Notes: generated by a model not told the origin, from the letters alone. 64,000 bases of DNA from Bostrychus sinensis (GCA_020698575.1 CM036247.1:28434431-28498430); one strand, 5' to 3'. Shown: positions 35,640-48,339, counted from the stretch's first letter. Numbers and translations are program-made.

Positions 35640-36450
35640 AGCGGCACTTGATATATTCGTAATGTTCCTTAATATTTTCATTTTGATGTAATTTGTGGCC
35701 CCGGTTTTTTAAATATCCGCTCTGTAATAATGTTTAATTTCAAGGGTCAGTCTGCCAAGGAGTATATTAAAGCTGATAAAACTCATTTTCCACAGGCCCA
35801 ATATCGCGCCCAGATCAGGTTAGGAGGCCAGCCTCCCTGAATATTTCATCTTTTATCATGCCGATAATGGGAAGATGACAGAGGCGCATTATTACAATGA
35901 GAGAATTGCTCATTTTCCTGACGGGGAGGGCCGCCTGGCTGCTCGACTGCCTGCTTCGGTGACTGCCTGCTTCAATGACTGGCTGGGCTGCCGAAAGGAG
36001 AAGCCTCCACAGTCGCAATAAAAGCAATTCTTCCCTGAGAAAGGAAAGGTGACGAGTGAGAGAAAAACAGCACAGGGAGGGCTCGGAGCGAGGGAGAGTT
36101 ACAGAGAGGCACCAGAGAGTGAGAGAGTGAAATGCAACTTTCTCCAAACACCTCACTTATTTGATTGTGATGAATAATAAATGTGTGGGCTTTGGGGGGA
36201 GCTGGCTACTGGCACAATACTTTATGTAGAGGCAAGGTGATAATCAAACATTTTGTAGTGGCTTCCCTTTCTGAATTAAGCAGTTTAATTGAGCTATTAG
36301 AAAAGAACAAAGCAGGGGCTATGGAGCACATCGATGGGTGCAAGATGGGGCAACAGCCCATCAGCGGCATTAGAAATTGAACCTGCCCTGCTCACAAATG
36401 ACTAACTGAACCGTCTCTGGCGCCAGAGCAGCTTAATAAATGGACCCAAT
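35640..36450. promoter_or_regulatory. Large enhancer-like region
   Basis: Roughly 800 bases, largely non-repetitive, with many homeodomain-type cores (TCTGTAATAATGTTTAATTT, GCATTATTACAATG, GAATTAAGCAGTTTAATTGA), SOX-like AACAAAG near 36307, and GATAATGG. A purine-rich part lies at about 36030-36130. The frame at 35815-36156 has no domain. By texture this is the strongest conserved-element candidate in the window. Confidence 0.4.
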
Positions 36451-37380
<930 letters not shown>

Positions 37381-37429
37381 TGCAGTGTTGTAAAATAGCT
37401 GAGTAAAAAAACACTTAACCCAGCCCTAA

Positions 37430-37870
37430 GGCACTGTCCAGAAAGGTGCCAGACACTGTGGGAGTATCCCTGCAGGGAGGAGGAGGAAGTAGAGACGACC
37501 CCAAAGGGCAGCAGAGGTCACTGCTGACCACGTCACTGCCAACAACCCCAGGAAAGAGCGAGATGGAGTCAACGTGTCTGGACCCCCACCCAACCCAGGA
37601 AAAAACCTGTCATGGGGTTGGGAGGGGCACAGGAAGGTGGCGATTGGTCGGGGCGGGGGTACAGCAAGTGGGTGACAGTGGGTACCAGACTGGGGCACCT
37701 CAGGGGACTTTTGGGGAGGAAGAGCCATGCTCCATGTCTCCTGCTACCAACCGTTGTTCCCTCATTTGATTGTGAATGCATGAATAATGCATGGCGGATG
37801 GGACTGAAAAAAGAGGGGAGAGATGGAGGGGTGGGGGGGACCTCAACCTTAAAGGGGCCCTGCCACAGTG
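37430..37870. other. GC-rich block, two-strand open frames
   Basis: The segment is clearly richer in G+C than its flanks. Overlapping frames lie on both strands (plus 37446-37769 and 37612-37887; minus 37426-37728 and 37700-37993). Open frames on both strands point to low stop density from composition, not coding. A regulatory element is possible. Confidence 0.35.
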
Positions 37871-38559
37871 GGAGTCATTACCGATGAACAAGCACACTGA
37901 TGAGCCAGAGAAAGAGTGACTGTGGAGGAGAAAAACAAACATGATACAAAAACAGAAGCAGGAAAAGCCAGGCTCCTCCAACAGTTCAAGCATGCCGCTT
38001 ATTAAGTGTTTTCCATCACTCAGCCTGTTTTCTTGTTGTTTTCATCTGTTCATTCATCTATTCATAATTTAACTCCAGGAAATGATCTACATTCTTTCCT
38101 GTTTGCATTTGCTGGAGAGTTTATGAGTAACAAGTTTGATTTTGTGAATTTCATTAATAAGCACAAGTGGTAAGTGTAAATTTTTACAATTTTACAAGAA
38201 AATCCATTTGGTAGCTAGACTGAATTCTAAGTTAAACTCTACTGTTAATTTACCTATTTTACAAAGAATACATGAAAATATATTATGAAATATTAAATAT
38301 GTCATTAAGCTCAACTTTGTGAAGTGTTGGGATAATCACAGTTTTCTTCCGTGCATCTTGTGTCCAGAATAATTATTATGAACTACTAATAGCCAGCCTC
38401 TTGTCAAAAACATAGTATCCATGGGTACAAGTGAAAAAAAAAACTGTAGCTGGTAAAAGTAACTAAGTTTCAAATCGCTAGAAACACAGTTTTGTTGTGT
38501 ACATGCAAGTTGGTAAAGCTGGAGATAGGTGGAGAGGGAAATGAGTAGAACCATGTAGT
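37871..38559. other. Gene-free stretch
   Basis: AT-rich, nothing recognised. Confidence 0.4.
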
Positions 38560-38900
38560 ATTGCGGCTGCTAGCTGTGTGTGCATGTGTGAGTGCAGGTG
38601 CGTTATCTGCTGTGTATGTGTGCTGGCGAGCCCCTCCTGCGGCAGCAGCTAAGGCGCTGTAGCACGACTAGGTGTTATCACTCATTCTGATTCCATATTA
38701 CAGCATGACGGATGGGCCCCCGCGGGCCGCCGAGCGTCGCCGCGTGCTTATTACCACAGCTCTTAAGTGGGAGTTGATTTAACTTAAATAGGTTGTTTCA
38801 TAAGGAGAAGACACTAGCGCTGTCACCACTGCTCTGCTCATCGTTACACCAAAGCGCCACTCTAATTGAATAATGCCTCCTCTACATACCTATTAGGGTG
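38560..38900. promoter_or_regulatory. Enhancer-like block with CpG-rich core
   Basis: A CpG-rich core, CCCCCGCGGGCCGCCGAGCG (38716 onward), sits between TTACAGCATGACGG and GCTTATTACCACAGC/TTTAACTTAAATAGG, followed by CTCTAATTGAATAATGCC. Non-repetitive with closed frames. A good regulatory candidate; conservation untested. Confidence 0.33.
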
Positions 38901-38984
38901 CTTAGATACATAGTGTGCCCCAATAATTGCTTATACAACCTGGCTAATTTGGCCTTCACCCCTTGCACACAGCCACAGTCATGT

Positions 38985-39007
38985 ACACACACACACACAC
39001 ACACACA
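38985..39007 (+). repeat. (AC)n microsatellite
   Basis: About 23 bases of uninterrupted AC dinucleotides. Confidence 0.9.
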
Positions 39008-40593
39008 AACACTATCCAAGTCCTGTTGCCTGGGAATGTATCTGCTCTACTCAGGATGCTATTTTAGAGTACTTAATGGAATGATAATCACTAATGCTAT
39101 AGAAAATCACTAAAACAAAACATTTGAGTCATAAATTCTGGATTGGATGCTGCATCTAATTTCACATTTCTTTAACCTGAATCCAATTGAATCATTGGAT
39201 TCTGGATGCTGTTAAAGTGCAAACAGACCTGCATTATGAAGGATTAGTGTTTCATTACCATATCACAGGCACATATTTGAGCATGCATGTTCCAATAACA
39301 CCAGTGATGTGGTGTTTTAGCGTGGAGGTGGTTATGATGGGAGGAGGTTTGGATAAAAAGCATTTCGATTAATGAAACCCTGATCTGTTTCCCTGCCTCA
39401 GTTGGCTTTAGAAGATTATTGCTGATGCAACAGTGCGATGGCATGTGAATTGTGAGCCTCTGTGGAGTGGAACCTGTGCCAGATCTCTGTAAGTGAACAA
39501 GGCACCGTGGATTCTTGCCAACAACAACAACATACTCCTAGAGAAACCGAAGTTGGCCGTCAATCATGAGCCTTCAAATGGAAAGGCACCCAATTCTTAC
39601 AAGTCCCCACTACACACACTTTTTCGGTTGCCTGTATGTACACAAAGATCACAGAAAGCCTCTAGAAGTTAGTCTTGGTGGCAAATGTGTTAGCAGGTGT
39701 AGCTGAGGAATATCTCAGCTGCAAACTTTTCTTTTTAGGACCACAGAATATTAACTGAACTAGTCTTTGTAGATTAAGCTGTCATAGTTTTGGGAGTTAC
39801 TTAATGCAACACATGAACAACTCAAAGCTAACTCAAAAAGCTAGACTTATTTGGCAAGTCTGGCTTATTTTATCCCAAGTTCTGGTCCATAAAGCAGGCG
39901 TATCATAAGCTAGACTGAATCACCATGGAAACTTTTGTAGGAAGTCAGTCCTGGTCCGGAGCAGGTTTAAGGTTAGGCTTAGCTAGATATTTGTTCAATA
40001 GAGGGTATGCACTAACATCACTTTACCTGGGACATGGCCCCTTCTTTCGGACTGAGTGGCAAAATAAGCGGTTGTGAACGTTACAAAGAGTGTGAGAGTG
40101 GGAGTAAAACTGATGAGTGTTTACTTAAATAAGGTAATTAGACTCGACAGTGATCCACACAACCTACCCATGAACCAGTTACCCACGGACACTGATATAC
40201 GGCCAGGATTTCACTTTCTTGACATTTTTATGTAACTAAGACAGCTGAGGACATCATGGTTTATATTATTTTTATATATACTTTTATTAACATTTCACCT
40301 TGAGGGAAACGCCAAGCAGTGGTAATAACAGCAGTAGATTAGGCTGTAGTACAAAGTACTTTCTACTTTAGTTAATACTTTTAATCAAGTAACAATTTTC
40401 TTGAGTACTTATAGGAGTAAACAAACTTTACAGGCATTAGACATAAATTTGACTTTATCGTGCAGCTAATGCGGACCAGGGACACAAAACTCATTGACAT
40501 ACTGTTGAGTAGTTGTAAATATAATTTATAGAAATTGTTTAAAAGCGGAACTCAGTTACCTGTCTTATCTCTTTGCTGTTTTTGCTTCCTTTT
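39008..40593. other. Gene-free stretch with possible old repeats
   Basis: 'gaatcaccatggaaac' followed by 'gtcctggtccggagcaggtt' (39905-39970) has the feel of a dispersed teleost repeat, and 'agtacaaagtactttctact' near 40351 resembles the repeat at 59.1 kb. Neither has visible ends. No gene. Confidence 0.3.
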
Positions 40594-40601
40594 CCTCTAT
40601 G

Positions 40602-40617
40602 GAGCTCCCCCTACTGT
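40602..40617 (-). promoter_or_regulatory. Weak CTCF-like motif
   Basis: On the minus strand ACAGTAGGGGGAGCTC matches the 16-base CTCF core at 13 positions. It is paired with a similar plus-strand match at 40894-40909. Confidence 0.22.
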
Positions 40618-40893
40618 TCAGAGTAAAGCACTGTTGTAACGTTACTCACAACAAGTCCATTTGACTCCTGTATGGTCCCTCACATGACTTTACTTTAATT
40701 TTCCCCTCCTCGTATCCTTACAAAGTTTTTTCTGCTATTTGGCAGGCATCTGTCATGATGAAAACCAAGAAATAAAGCCATTGCTAGCTTGTTGTTATGC
40801 TAGCCGCGAAGCGCTGCTTTCTCACTGACGCCAGACTTCAGTCACTCCAGGTCGGCTGCGCTCACTGTTGCAGTTGTGGTTTTTGGCCCAGAG

Positions 40894-40909
40894 ACAGCAG
40901 GGGGAGATG
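40894..40909 (+). promoter_or_regulatory. Weak CTCF-like motif
   Basis: ACAGCAGGGGGAGATG matches the CTCF core at 13 of 16 positions. With the minus-strand match at 40602-40617 it would form a divergent pair about 290 bases apart. The intervening sequence may itself be an old repeat. Confidence 0.22.
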
Positions 40910-42136
40910 CAGGACGGCTTATTCACCCCACAACAACTCATTTAACATCATACAGACTCCCAAACAGATTATTTAAGGTAAAGAGTTCCTCTGTGATTCA
41001 CCCAAAAGTCTGATGAAAACTACAAATTCATTTTTGGCCAGGCCAGCAGGGTGGTTTACTGGAAAAGCTGCGGTCCATTTGCTTCTCCTCTTTTTAGATT
41101 TCAGTTGTCTATCCCAAAAAAAAGAAAAATCACAGATTTGTTATTGAATGTGTTTGTATCAGTCAATTTCACAGCAACCCTCTTTCCCATTTTAGATGAC
41201 TTTTTGAGTAATTGCACTAACAGGTATTATTACTCAATGTAGCTATTAAAACAGCTTTGCCACTCACAGCAGTTAATTCTGCAAGCTGTGACGTCATCTG
41301 CACACCCTCTAAGGCTCTTTAATCACATTTAAAGTCACTATATAATCATTTTACTACCTTTTTGCATAAAGTTGATTATATTAACAGTATCGGTAAGTAG
41401 TTAATATTAATAGTTTATTACAAATATTTAGAGATAAGAGTTTTTTGTTTTGTTTTGTTTTTGTTTTTTTGTTTTTTGTTTTTTTGCTTTTTCTTGTGTA
41501 TCTATTTAAAACAATTCATTTATCTGTGTATTCTTCAATGGTCTGACCTTCTGGTACATGGGTTACATCATCACACCTGTGCCGTTTGTGATGGTAAAAT
41601 GCCCCTAATACAAAAAGCAGTAAGTACCTCACAGTTACTTAGGATTTTGACCTTAAGCTGCACTTTGTTAGGCTACTTTTCTGGAATACCCCCAATGTTT
41701 AGAAAATTATTTTAGCAGTAGATCAACTCTTCACAGGACAAATTGCCCCTCTCCTTAACCCTGAGTGCTTCTAGTATCGACCTCTATGACTGTGTAGGGA
41801 TTGGGTAGTAAAACACAAGCAAAATGCTGATCCTAAAGCTAAACCATTGTTCTTTTTGTCATTACTTTGCTTGCTTTAAATATAAAACTACAATGTTATC
41901 TTGAATGTTTTCAACAGACATGTAAAATAATTTCTTAAAGTCACTTTAATATAATAATACACAGCACAGCTACAGAAAGACTCAACAGAACAAACAAATC
42001 AAGCACATCACCATAAAGCACCTCCTAAAGTAAACGTATGAGTCCACACTTGTCCACATGTACTCCTAACCCTGTGGGTGCTGTGTGCCACCCGCTCTCT
42101 CTCCCATGCGTGCTCGCTGTGCCCTCTGGTTGCCAG
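40910..42136. other. Gene-free stretch with T/G-rich tract
   Basis: A (TTTTG)-like tract lies at about 41441-41488. No gene; the 86-codon frame at 41455-41715 starts inside that tract. Confidence 0.4.
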
Positions 42137-42149
42137 TGATTGATGACAG
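42137..42149 (+). promoter_or_regulatory. PBX-HOX / MEIS composite-like site
   Basis: TGATTGATGACAG fuses a PBX-HOX-type TGATTGAT with a MEIS/PREP-type TGACAG-like half site. The neighbourhood (42140-42260, and 42640-42725 with CATTACAAGCTAATTAG) is non-repetitive and enhancer-like. Confidence 0.35.
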
Positions 42150-43266
42150 CCATGGCAAGGCAAATCATTTGGGTGGCCCCATCTACACAGGACGTAAATC
42201 AAATCAGCTTCACTAATGATTCTCAGACGCTCATCTGGCAGCCTTGGCCACAACCCTATTGGATCTCACGGCGATGGACCAAAAACATCAATAAGTCCCA
42301 CAACAATATTATTTGCCCAAATCAAAAACTTCTAGGTTTAAGATAAGTACCTGTCAGTCATGTGATAGATTGACACAAGAGTTAAGTTAATATATGTTTA
42401 GTGGAGCTGTGTCTATTTGCATTAAGATGTGATGCAAAAATGATGTAATGTTGCTGAATAGGAAGATGTGGCTTCATTGGAATATTTTAAAATTTGATTT
42501 GCATGGTTAAACTGAGAGACTGAAAATGTTAAAAGCTTCAGCCTCCAACTATCGCACTCATCATTGGTCCAGTCCTGTTGCTCACACTGATGTGATGGAT
42601 AACCGTGAGGTCCTCAGCCCTCAGGCCACCGGGGGGGGCACCCATTACAACTTTCATTTAAATGTCTGTCCAATACACTGCCTTCATTTGTTCATAATTT
42701 ATGACGCCATTACAAGCTAATTAGTGCCAGGATCCTTGTGCCCTTCTCTGCATGCCAGGCCCTTGGCAGTTTGAAGAGGGCACATGCCGCTGGCTTTAGC
42801 TGACCAATATCAGGCCAGGGTTGCAAGAACAAGGCTTTCCTTTACAGTAATCATGTGGACTATGTAAACAATGTTATAGCATATTGCTTAACTTTTTTTA
42901 TTATACAGTATATGCCATTTTCTGAAGTCAAATCCAAATTATTTTAAGTATTTTTAAATGTTTGTAAGCCAAATTCTTTATTTCCATATTTTTTTAAATC
43001 AACATTTTCATATTTCTAGGCACACAAACACCAAATTGTGCACATAGAAAATACCGAAAGAATATAATCATTTAATGTTTTGAAGACAGGAAACACTATC
43101 TCATGTTAAGCCTAAACAGACAAATTTGGCAAGGTGATGTTTCAGACAAAAAAAGTGACGCACCTTTAAAGCAGAATTTGGGAGTGGGGGTGCATAAAAT
43201 CATAATATAATGTGCTTTGAAATTATAAAACGCTACAAATGACATGTTGTGTTAATTGTGCTTGTG
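42150..43266. other. Gene-free stretch, partly enhancer-like
   Basis: 42520-42800 has balanced composition and homeodomain cores; the rest is AT-rich. No gene. The frame at 42526-42720 (64 codons) is unremarkable. Confidence 0.35.
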
Positions 43267-43279
43267 TAATTAGTAATAA
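43267..43279 (+). repeat. 13-bp target-site duplication, left copy
   Basis: TAATTAGTAATAA, identical to 43389-43401, flanking the retroelement tail. Confidence 0.75.
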
Positions 43280-43388
43280 TCCAAGCTGGCCCCTGTCCAG
43301 GGTGTACCCCACCTAAGGCCCAAAGTTACTGGGATAGGCTCCAGTCACCCATGACCCCTAACGGGAATAAGCGGAAGAAATAAATGAA
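43280..43388 (+). mobile_element. 5'-truncated retroelement tail (L2/Maui-like or allied SINE), 109 bp
   Basis: The sequence runs CCCCTGTCCAGGGTGTACCC, GGGATAGGCTCCAG, GACCCCTAACGGGAATAAGC and ends in AAATAAATGAA. I know this pattern as the 3' end of a very common teleost L2-type LINE and the SINEs that share its tail. Identical 13-bp repeats flank it, as expected for target-primed reverse transcription. Only the last about 109 bases were copied. The family name is from memory. Confidence 0.7.
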
Positions 43389-43401
43389 TAATTAGTAATA
43401 A
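43389..43401 (+). repeat. 13-bp target-site duplication, right copy
   Basis: TAATTAGTAATAA, identical to the left copy. Confidence 0.75.
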
Positions 43402-43739
43402 GTCCATCATATTTAGCCCTCAGAAATGTGTCCATTTGCATGTTAGTTTTTAACAGTACAGTAACAGAGACCAGAGTAGCGGGACAGACCTCGGGAGTCT
43501 GTCTATAAGATTGAAGGGGAGGGGTTCTCATCAAAGCCAGTGCACCCATGCATGAAAATCAATCCACTGCTTGTGTGTGTTTTATTTATTCATTAGTGAC
43601 ATGTGCCTTGAAAAGGAAGGTGGAAAAAAGACAAGAAAGTTCCATTCAAATAAGCATGGCATCCCCGGAGCAGAATTGAGGAAGGGGTCTATGGGTGTAA
43701 AAAACAGGGTGCTGGGGGAAGAGAGGGTGAGGAAGGAGT

Positions 43740-44120
43740 GGGAGGACTACTTTTAATTTGGAGAGTCCCTCAGGGGAAATCCAGCCCGTGAACACATAAT
43801 TATGAGTCATCATTGATGCACGATGGTGAAGTAGTGGGGCGGTGGGTGGAACAAAAAATAAGTGGATTGTAAAAAGAGGAAATGATTTGTAATTTTGTCC
43901 CAGGTTACCTAGTCACCCCCTCCACTCCTGCCTCAATTCTGAAATTATATATGTGAGTAAAATAAAAGTAATCTATTACAATTAAATGACAGCTTGGAGC
44001 TTTGGGAGAGACAATATCATCATCATTGGCCAATTATCATCTGATTATAAATGTTAAGTGGCCGCAGATTAGGGTCAACGCCCTTCATTTCAGCAGAGAA
44101 AATAATTGTTCACCTTTTTA
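43740..44120. promoter_or_regulatory. Enhancer-like block
   Basis: Contains CATAATTATGAGTCATCATT, GATTTGTAATTTTG, TACAATTAAATGACAGC, GGCCAATTATCATCTGATTA and AAAATAATTG within 400 bases. The combination of AATTA cores with TGACAG is typical of homeodomain/TALE-bound enhancers. Frames are closed. Confidence 0.37.
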
Positions 44121-44152
44121 ACAAAGAAGCATAAAACTATTTAACTCACTCC

Positions 44153-44163
44153 GGGGGGGGGGG
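44153..44163 (+). repeat. G homopolymer (11 bases)
   Basis: A run of 11 G at the end of the enhancer-like block. Runs like this are sequencing-error prone. Confidence 0.9.
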
Positions 44164-47100
44164 CTCTATCGGCTGGTACACACTGTGCCATTCAAATCAC
44201 CCTCTGAAAACACAACATTCAGCCTGACACACATGTTCAGCGCACTTTGTCTACAAATCATAGACAGAGCTACAGCAGTATGCTATAACACAGTTGAGTT
44301 ACCTTAAAGAACAAACAAATATATATAAAGCCACAACTTCCTGAGTAGAGAAGCTTTAGAGTTCTGGGCTTTGACTTTGTAGATGGTGGGTTACGCCAAA
44401 CTAAAATGTTGCTACCAACCTTTATAGTACAGCCACATTAGAAAAGTGCCCAAACCCCAAATAAGTCGTAAACAAAAACTCTCATATCACCTAAAGCATA
44501 TTACAAAAATCGAATTAACGTTTTACAACTTTATATTTTCAAGGCAGGTCAATTCTTATTAAACTTAACCAGAGGTTTTTCAAATAATTGCATATATCAT
44601 TCCCAGCAAGTCACAGAAACTTGTGGGAAATATACAACTTTGCAGCCTTAAAAGCTATTTCATTTTCATAACATAGTATACAATGGAAATAGAAAATCCT
44701 CCAAGGATATAGCCACAGTGCTGCTCTTCCCTTCGACGGCCCACAAGAAGAGACAGGAGACTGAGGTAAGTGCGTTTTTCAATAACTTTTCTTTTGAGTC
44801 AGGTAAAACCAAATCCATTTAGCTTGTAGATAACAGTCAATCTTATGAATGGCTTTCCTAAGTTAACCTGGGGTATATAATTTTAGGAAATCACTATTTG
44901 CAAATAACTTTCAATTCTTTTCCTGGTTAAATCGAGTTTTTGTGAAAATTCTGTTTGCGGTATATTGCGTCTAGCTGCACTGGCTCTCATGTGGGCTTTT
45001 ATATGGGAAAGCTGGACCCCGGGGTCCTGTGTTGCCTCCGGCTTATATTGAGACAGACACTGAAGTGACGATCCCCCCGATAGCCTGACTCCCTCACTCA
45101 GCGAATCCTCTAAGTGAGTTACCTGTCTGGGATGGTGCCTCAGATAGAATCAAACACTCACTTGTCACTTTTATTAACCCTCTTATACACCCCGCCCCAA
45201 CACCCCAAACCAACCATCATTCTCTCCCTCTTTTCCAACCAGCTAAATCCGGCATTCCTTTTCTTTCCTTACTCATATTAACCCACAGTTTTCCCCATCA
45301 CAGCCCCTGAAGCCAAAATCATCTCCACTTTGCATAATGCCCAGTTTAAACTAATAGCATGAGCAGGAAGGTACTGGGAGTCACGTGATGGGGCTAAAGC
45401 TTTCGTCCTCTCCAGCTCTCTCTTCAGTGTCTGTCCCATTGGGGCTGAAGTGACCCTTTGTCACTGTTATTATCCACAAGGTTGCAGTCGGTCCCTTGTC
45501 CCATGAGTAGGACACAACCCTTTCCTAATGTAGTCCCCCAAAAGACCTGCTCCCTCATATACAGACTCCCACACTTCCCTCCACTCCCAATTTATATGTG
45601 AACTCACACACAAGCCATACATTTATCCATCAGCTTGTGCACAGGTCTAATTGTTGGTAATATTTGAAGTGCTATTTTCTATTAAAACACCAGGATTTGA
45701 GTAGAGCTGCACTATATGTGAAACACTAGTGTGATGATGTACCTATATTAAGATGCACCCATTGGCAGAGTAAGAGTTTAATAAAATAAAAAAAATACAA
45801 ACTAATAGAACATTATTGACTAACTTCCACTAAAAGCAAATCTAAACTAAATTTAGGCCAAAACCCTAAAGTACTAAACTGATACTTACTGATACTTTTG
45901 CTCATTTGTGTAAGGAGCTTGTTTTGGGATGCACAGAAAACACTAGTTGTTAAGTTGCATGCAAGTTGAATGCAGAATAAAAGCATTAGTGGCTTGTCTT
46001 GTCACATGAAGCATATTGCACACAGTTTAGCTGAGACATACTGTACAGTTTTGATAAATACATGCATTTGGAAAATCTGTCATAAATCCAATAGAACTTA
46101 GAGTCTAGTCTGTTACAATTGAGGAATTCAGAGGCACAACAAAGTTCATGCATTCAAATGCCAAATGCCCAGAATGCCAATGGTTTCAGAAAAACCCACT
46201 GCTACCAATTTATAATTTTCCATATGAGTTCTTACAGAGCAAATGGAAGTCAGTTCATGCCCTTCCATCCTTCTCTGCTCCCCCAAGGGACAAAGGTGGT
46301 CAAAAGTCAAGGAAATTCTGATTTCTCAGCACAGCACAGCAAGGACAGGCAACACAAACCAAACAGCTCCCTCACTGCCTTGGCGTTTGCAAACCTGTGG
46401 TCCCTCCCTCAGAGAGTCGCTAGTATTCTAAATGGTAATTATTACACACGCTCGGACACAAATATACAGGAGGCACAGGGTAGCTGGGTTGTAAAGATGA
46501 AATGCAAAAAAGACAGAGGAGGAAAAAGACATATGTGGAGATGTAGTGTATTAAGATGTGTGGAAATTGTGAAAAAAGGAAAAAAAGTGAGAAAGAAGTG
46601 GTGGGTATGTAAATGTCGAGTCAGAGAGTTCAGAAGGAGAGAAGAGGTATAATGTGCTGGGCTGACCTGGGGGCCACAAGGCTGAGTGTCCAGGGGCCAG
46701 TGGGGGACGGTGGCCATCTCTCAGCGGTTATCATTATGTTGAGGGGGAGGTCTTCTCACGCCTTCCATCTCAGACTCCATTTCTCTCCAAGGGCAAAGGT
46801 GAGGCGGCCTGGGGAGCGGCACAAGGTGAAGGGTAAGAGTGAGCGGTGAACAGCGAGCCCCGGGTCAGCGGTTGTCGTTAGCCAAGCTGCTTGACCTGCT
46901 CACCTGCCACAGCAACTTTTACTCCCAACTTTCAATGCCTTCTCTTTGCCATGCATGCTCTCATTCAGACAGACTGTGCTAAAGAAGATTAAGTGTCTCC
47001 TCCTGAATTTAAATAGCTCAGGTTTTATTCAAGACACTTGCAAGGTAACTGTCTTTGGTCTATGAATGTTTTTAATTACAATACTACAATAGCTGTATTT

Positions 47101-47304
47101 GAGTATTTTTTTCTTGTTGCAGTTTGTTCCTATGTTCACACAAATGCATTTTTCATTTTAAAACACAATATATGCAACAGCTTGTATCTCTTTATGAATT
47201 AAATTTAAAGTTACTTTTTTTGTCTATGATTAACAAAGTCTTAATTTTATTAGGGTAAAACTTAGTAATAGTGTGTCTGAGGAGTGTATGAATAATGTAC
47301 AAAC
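44164..47304. other. Long gene-free stretch
   Basis: A strong donor, CTGAG|GTAAGTGCG, lies near 44765 on the plus strand, but upstream frames are short. 45702-45950 contains 'gagctgcacta', 'aaatctaaactaaa' and 'tgttttgggatgcac', possibly a third copy of the 25.9/26.9-kb repeat. The 177-codon frame at 46119-46652 is Lys/Arg-rich at its end because of a purine tract and has no domain. 46840-46980 is mildly enhancer-like. Confidence 0.35.
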
Positions 47305-47383
47305 TTGTAAAGTGACTGAATGTCTAGAAAAGCTCTATACTAATGTACTATTATTAGTATTAGTATTAGTATTAGTATTATTA
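47305..47383 (+). mobile_element. SINE tail with (ATTAGT)n hexamer repeat
   Basis: 'gtaaagtgactgaatgtcta' followed by 'gaaaagctctatac' matches the SINE tails at 4430 and 8920, and it ends in about five ATTAGT units (47351-47382). No head is visible. Confidence 0.5.
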
Positions 47384-48339
47384 CAAACATCACCAATCAT
47401 ATTGTTATTGCAATATTTAACACAGTTTTGGCATATCACGTTTTTCTACTAACAAGCAGCCCAAGTATGAACTACATTGTAATTTTAACATTTTACCCCA
47501 AACTATCATATACTTAATGGTTGCACTTGTACTGATTCTCTTCTTGGACAAAGGAGATGCCCAAGTTAACCTCAACTTCTTGTCCTTTAGTTTTATGCAT
47601 GAGATTAAGGAGCCTTTTATTACTACACATTTTAAGTGATTTTCAATTTACTTCAGATCACTTGTTACTTGTATTGAATGACTCAACACGGTTTGGAAAT
47701 TGAAAGAATGGTTTTAAGTGGGTAGAAAGAGTAAAAAAGCAGTTCAAGTGGGAGATGAGACGGTAGAAGGACCCTTCCACCTCAGATCCATGAGATCAAA
47801 CGCGCTCACGTACGCACGGCTGTCTAAAACACATGGCACTTTGCGCACATTAGAAATCATCTCACTTTACAAAAGCTCCGCTACACAAAAGGTGTTCTTT
47901 TCACAGACGTGGCCGTCGGCACCGAGAAGAGCCCCAGGCTCTTTTATTGTCAAGCTCCTTCTTTTCTTTTCTTTGCCGCCAACAACACCACCTCTTTATC
48001 AGTGCAATTACACCACAAACAGACTCATCATTGGGCCCACTGTCCCATACTATAGCTTCTCTTTCCACAAGCAACCTAATTAGTCCTAAAGAGAAAAGCC
48101 GATGAGCAGGGAGAAGAGAGGATGGCTATCATGTCCATTTGTGTGAGGTTGGAACAGCAATTCTATGTGCTTGTGTGTCTGTGTACTGGGTATTTTAGCC
48201 TCTGTGTTGTTCCCTTTTTGTTGTTGTCCACACTCTTTCTACCTCCTTTTTTCCAGAGAAAGAAAGCCTTCAAAGGAGCGATTGTGCAGAGGGGTTGAAG
48301 TGGCCTGTTGGTAAGCGGACAGCAGAGCAACACAACAAA
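47384..48339. other. Gene-free stretch, partly enhancer-like
   Basis: The 121-codon frame at 47718-48083 crosses a CpG-containing balanced segment (47790-47950, for example CGCGCTCACGTACGCACGGC). It has no domain, and a regulatory reading is more likely than coding. Confidence 0.3.

Noticed and set aside
37426..37993. Protein-coding gene in the GC-rich block
   Set aside because: Four overlapping frames on two strands, none with a recognisable domain or splice context.
44690..44766. Plus-strand exon ending CTGAG|GTAAGTGCG
   Set aside because: The donor is excellent, but the upstream frame from the nearest ATG meets a stop and the acceptors are poor.
46119..46652. 177-codon plus frame, the longest in the window
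   Set aside because: No domain, no signal, overlaps other frames, and its C-terminal Lys/Arg richness is caused by a purine tract. Consistent with a chance frame in non-coding DNA.
47351..47382. CRISPR-like short array
   Set aside because: Directly abutting hexamers without spacers, in a eukaryotic genome. It is a SINE tail repeat.
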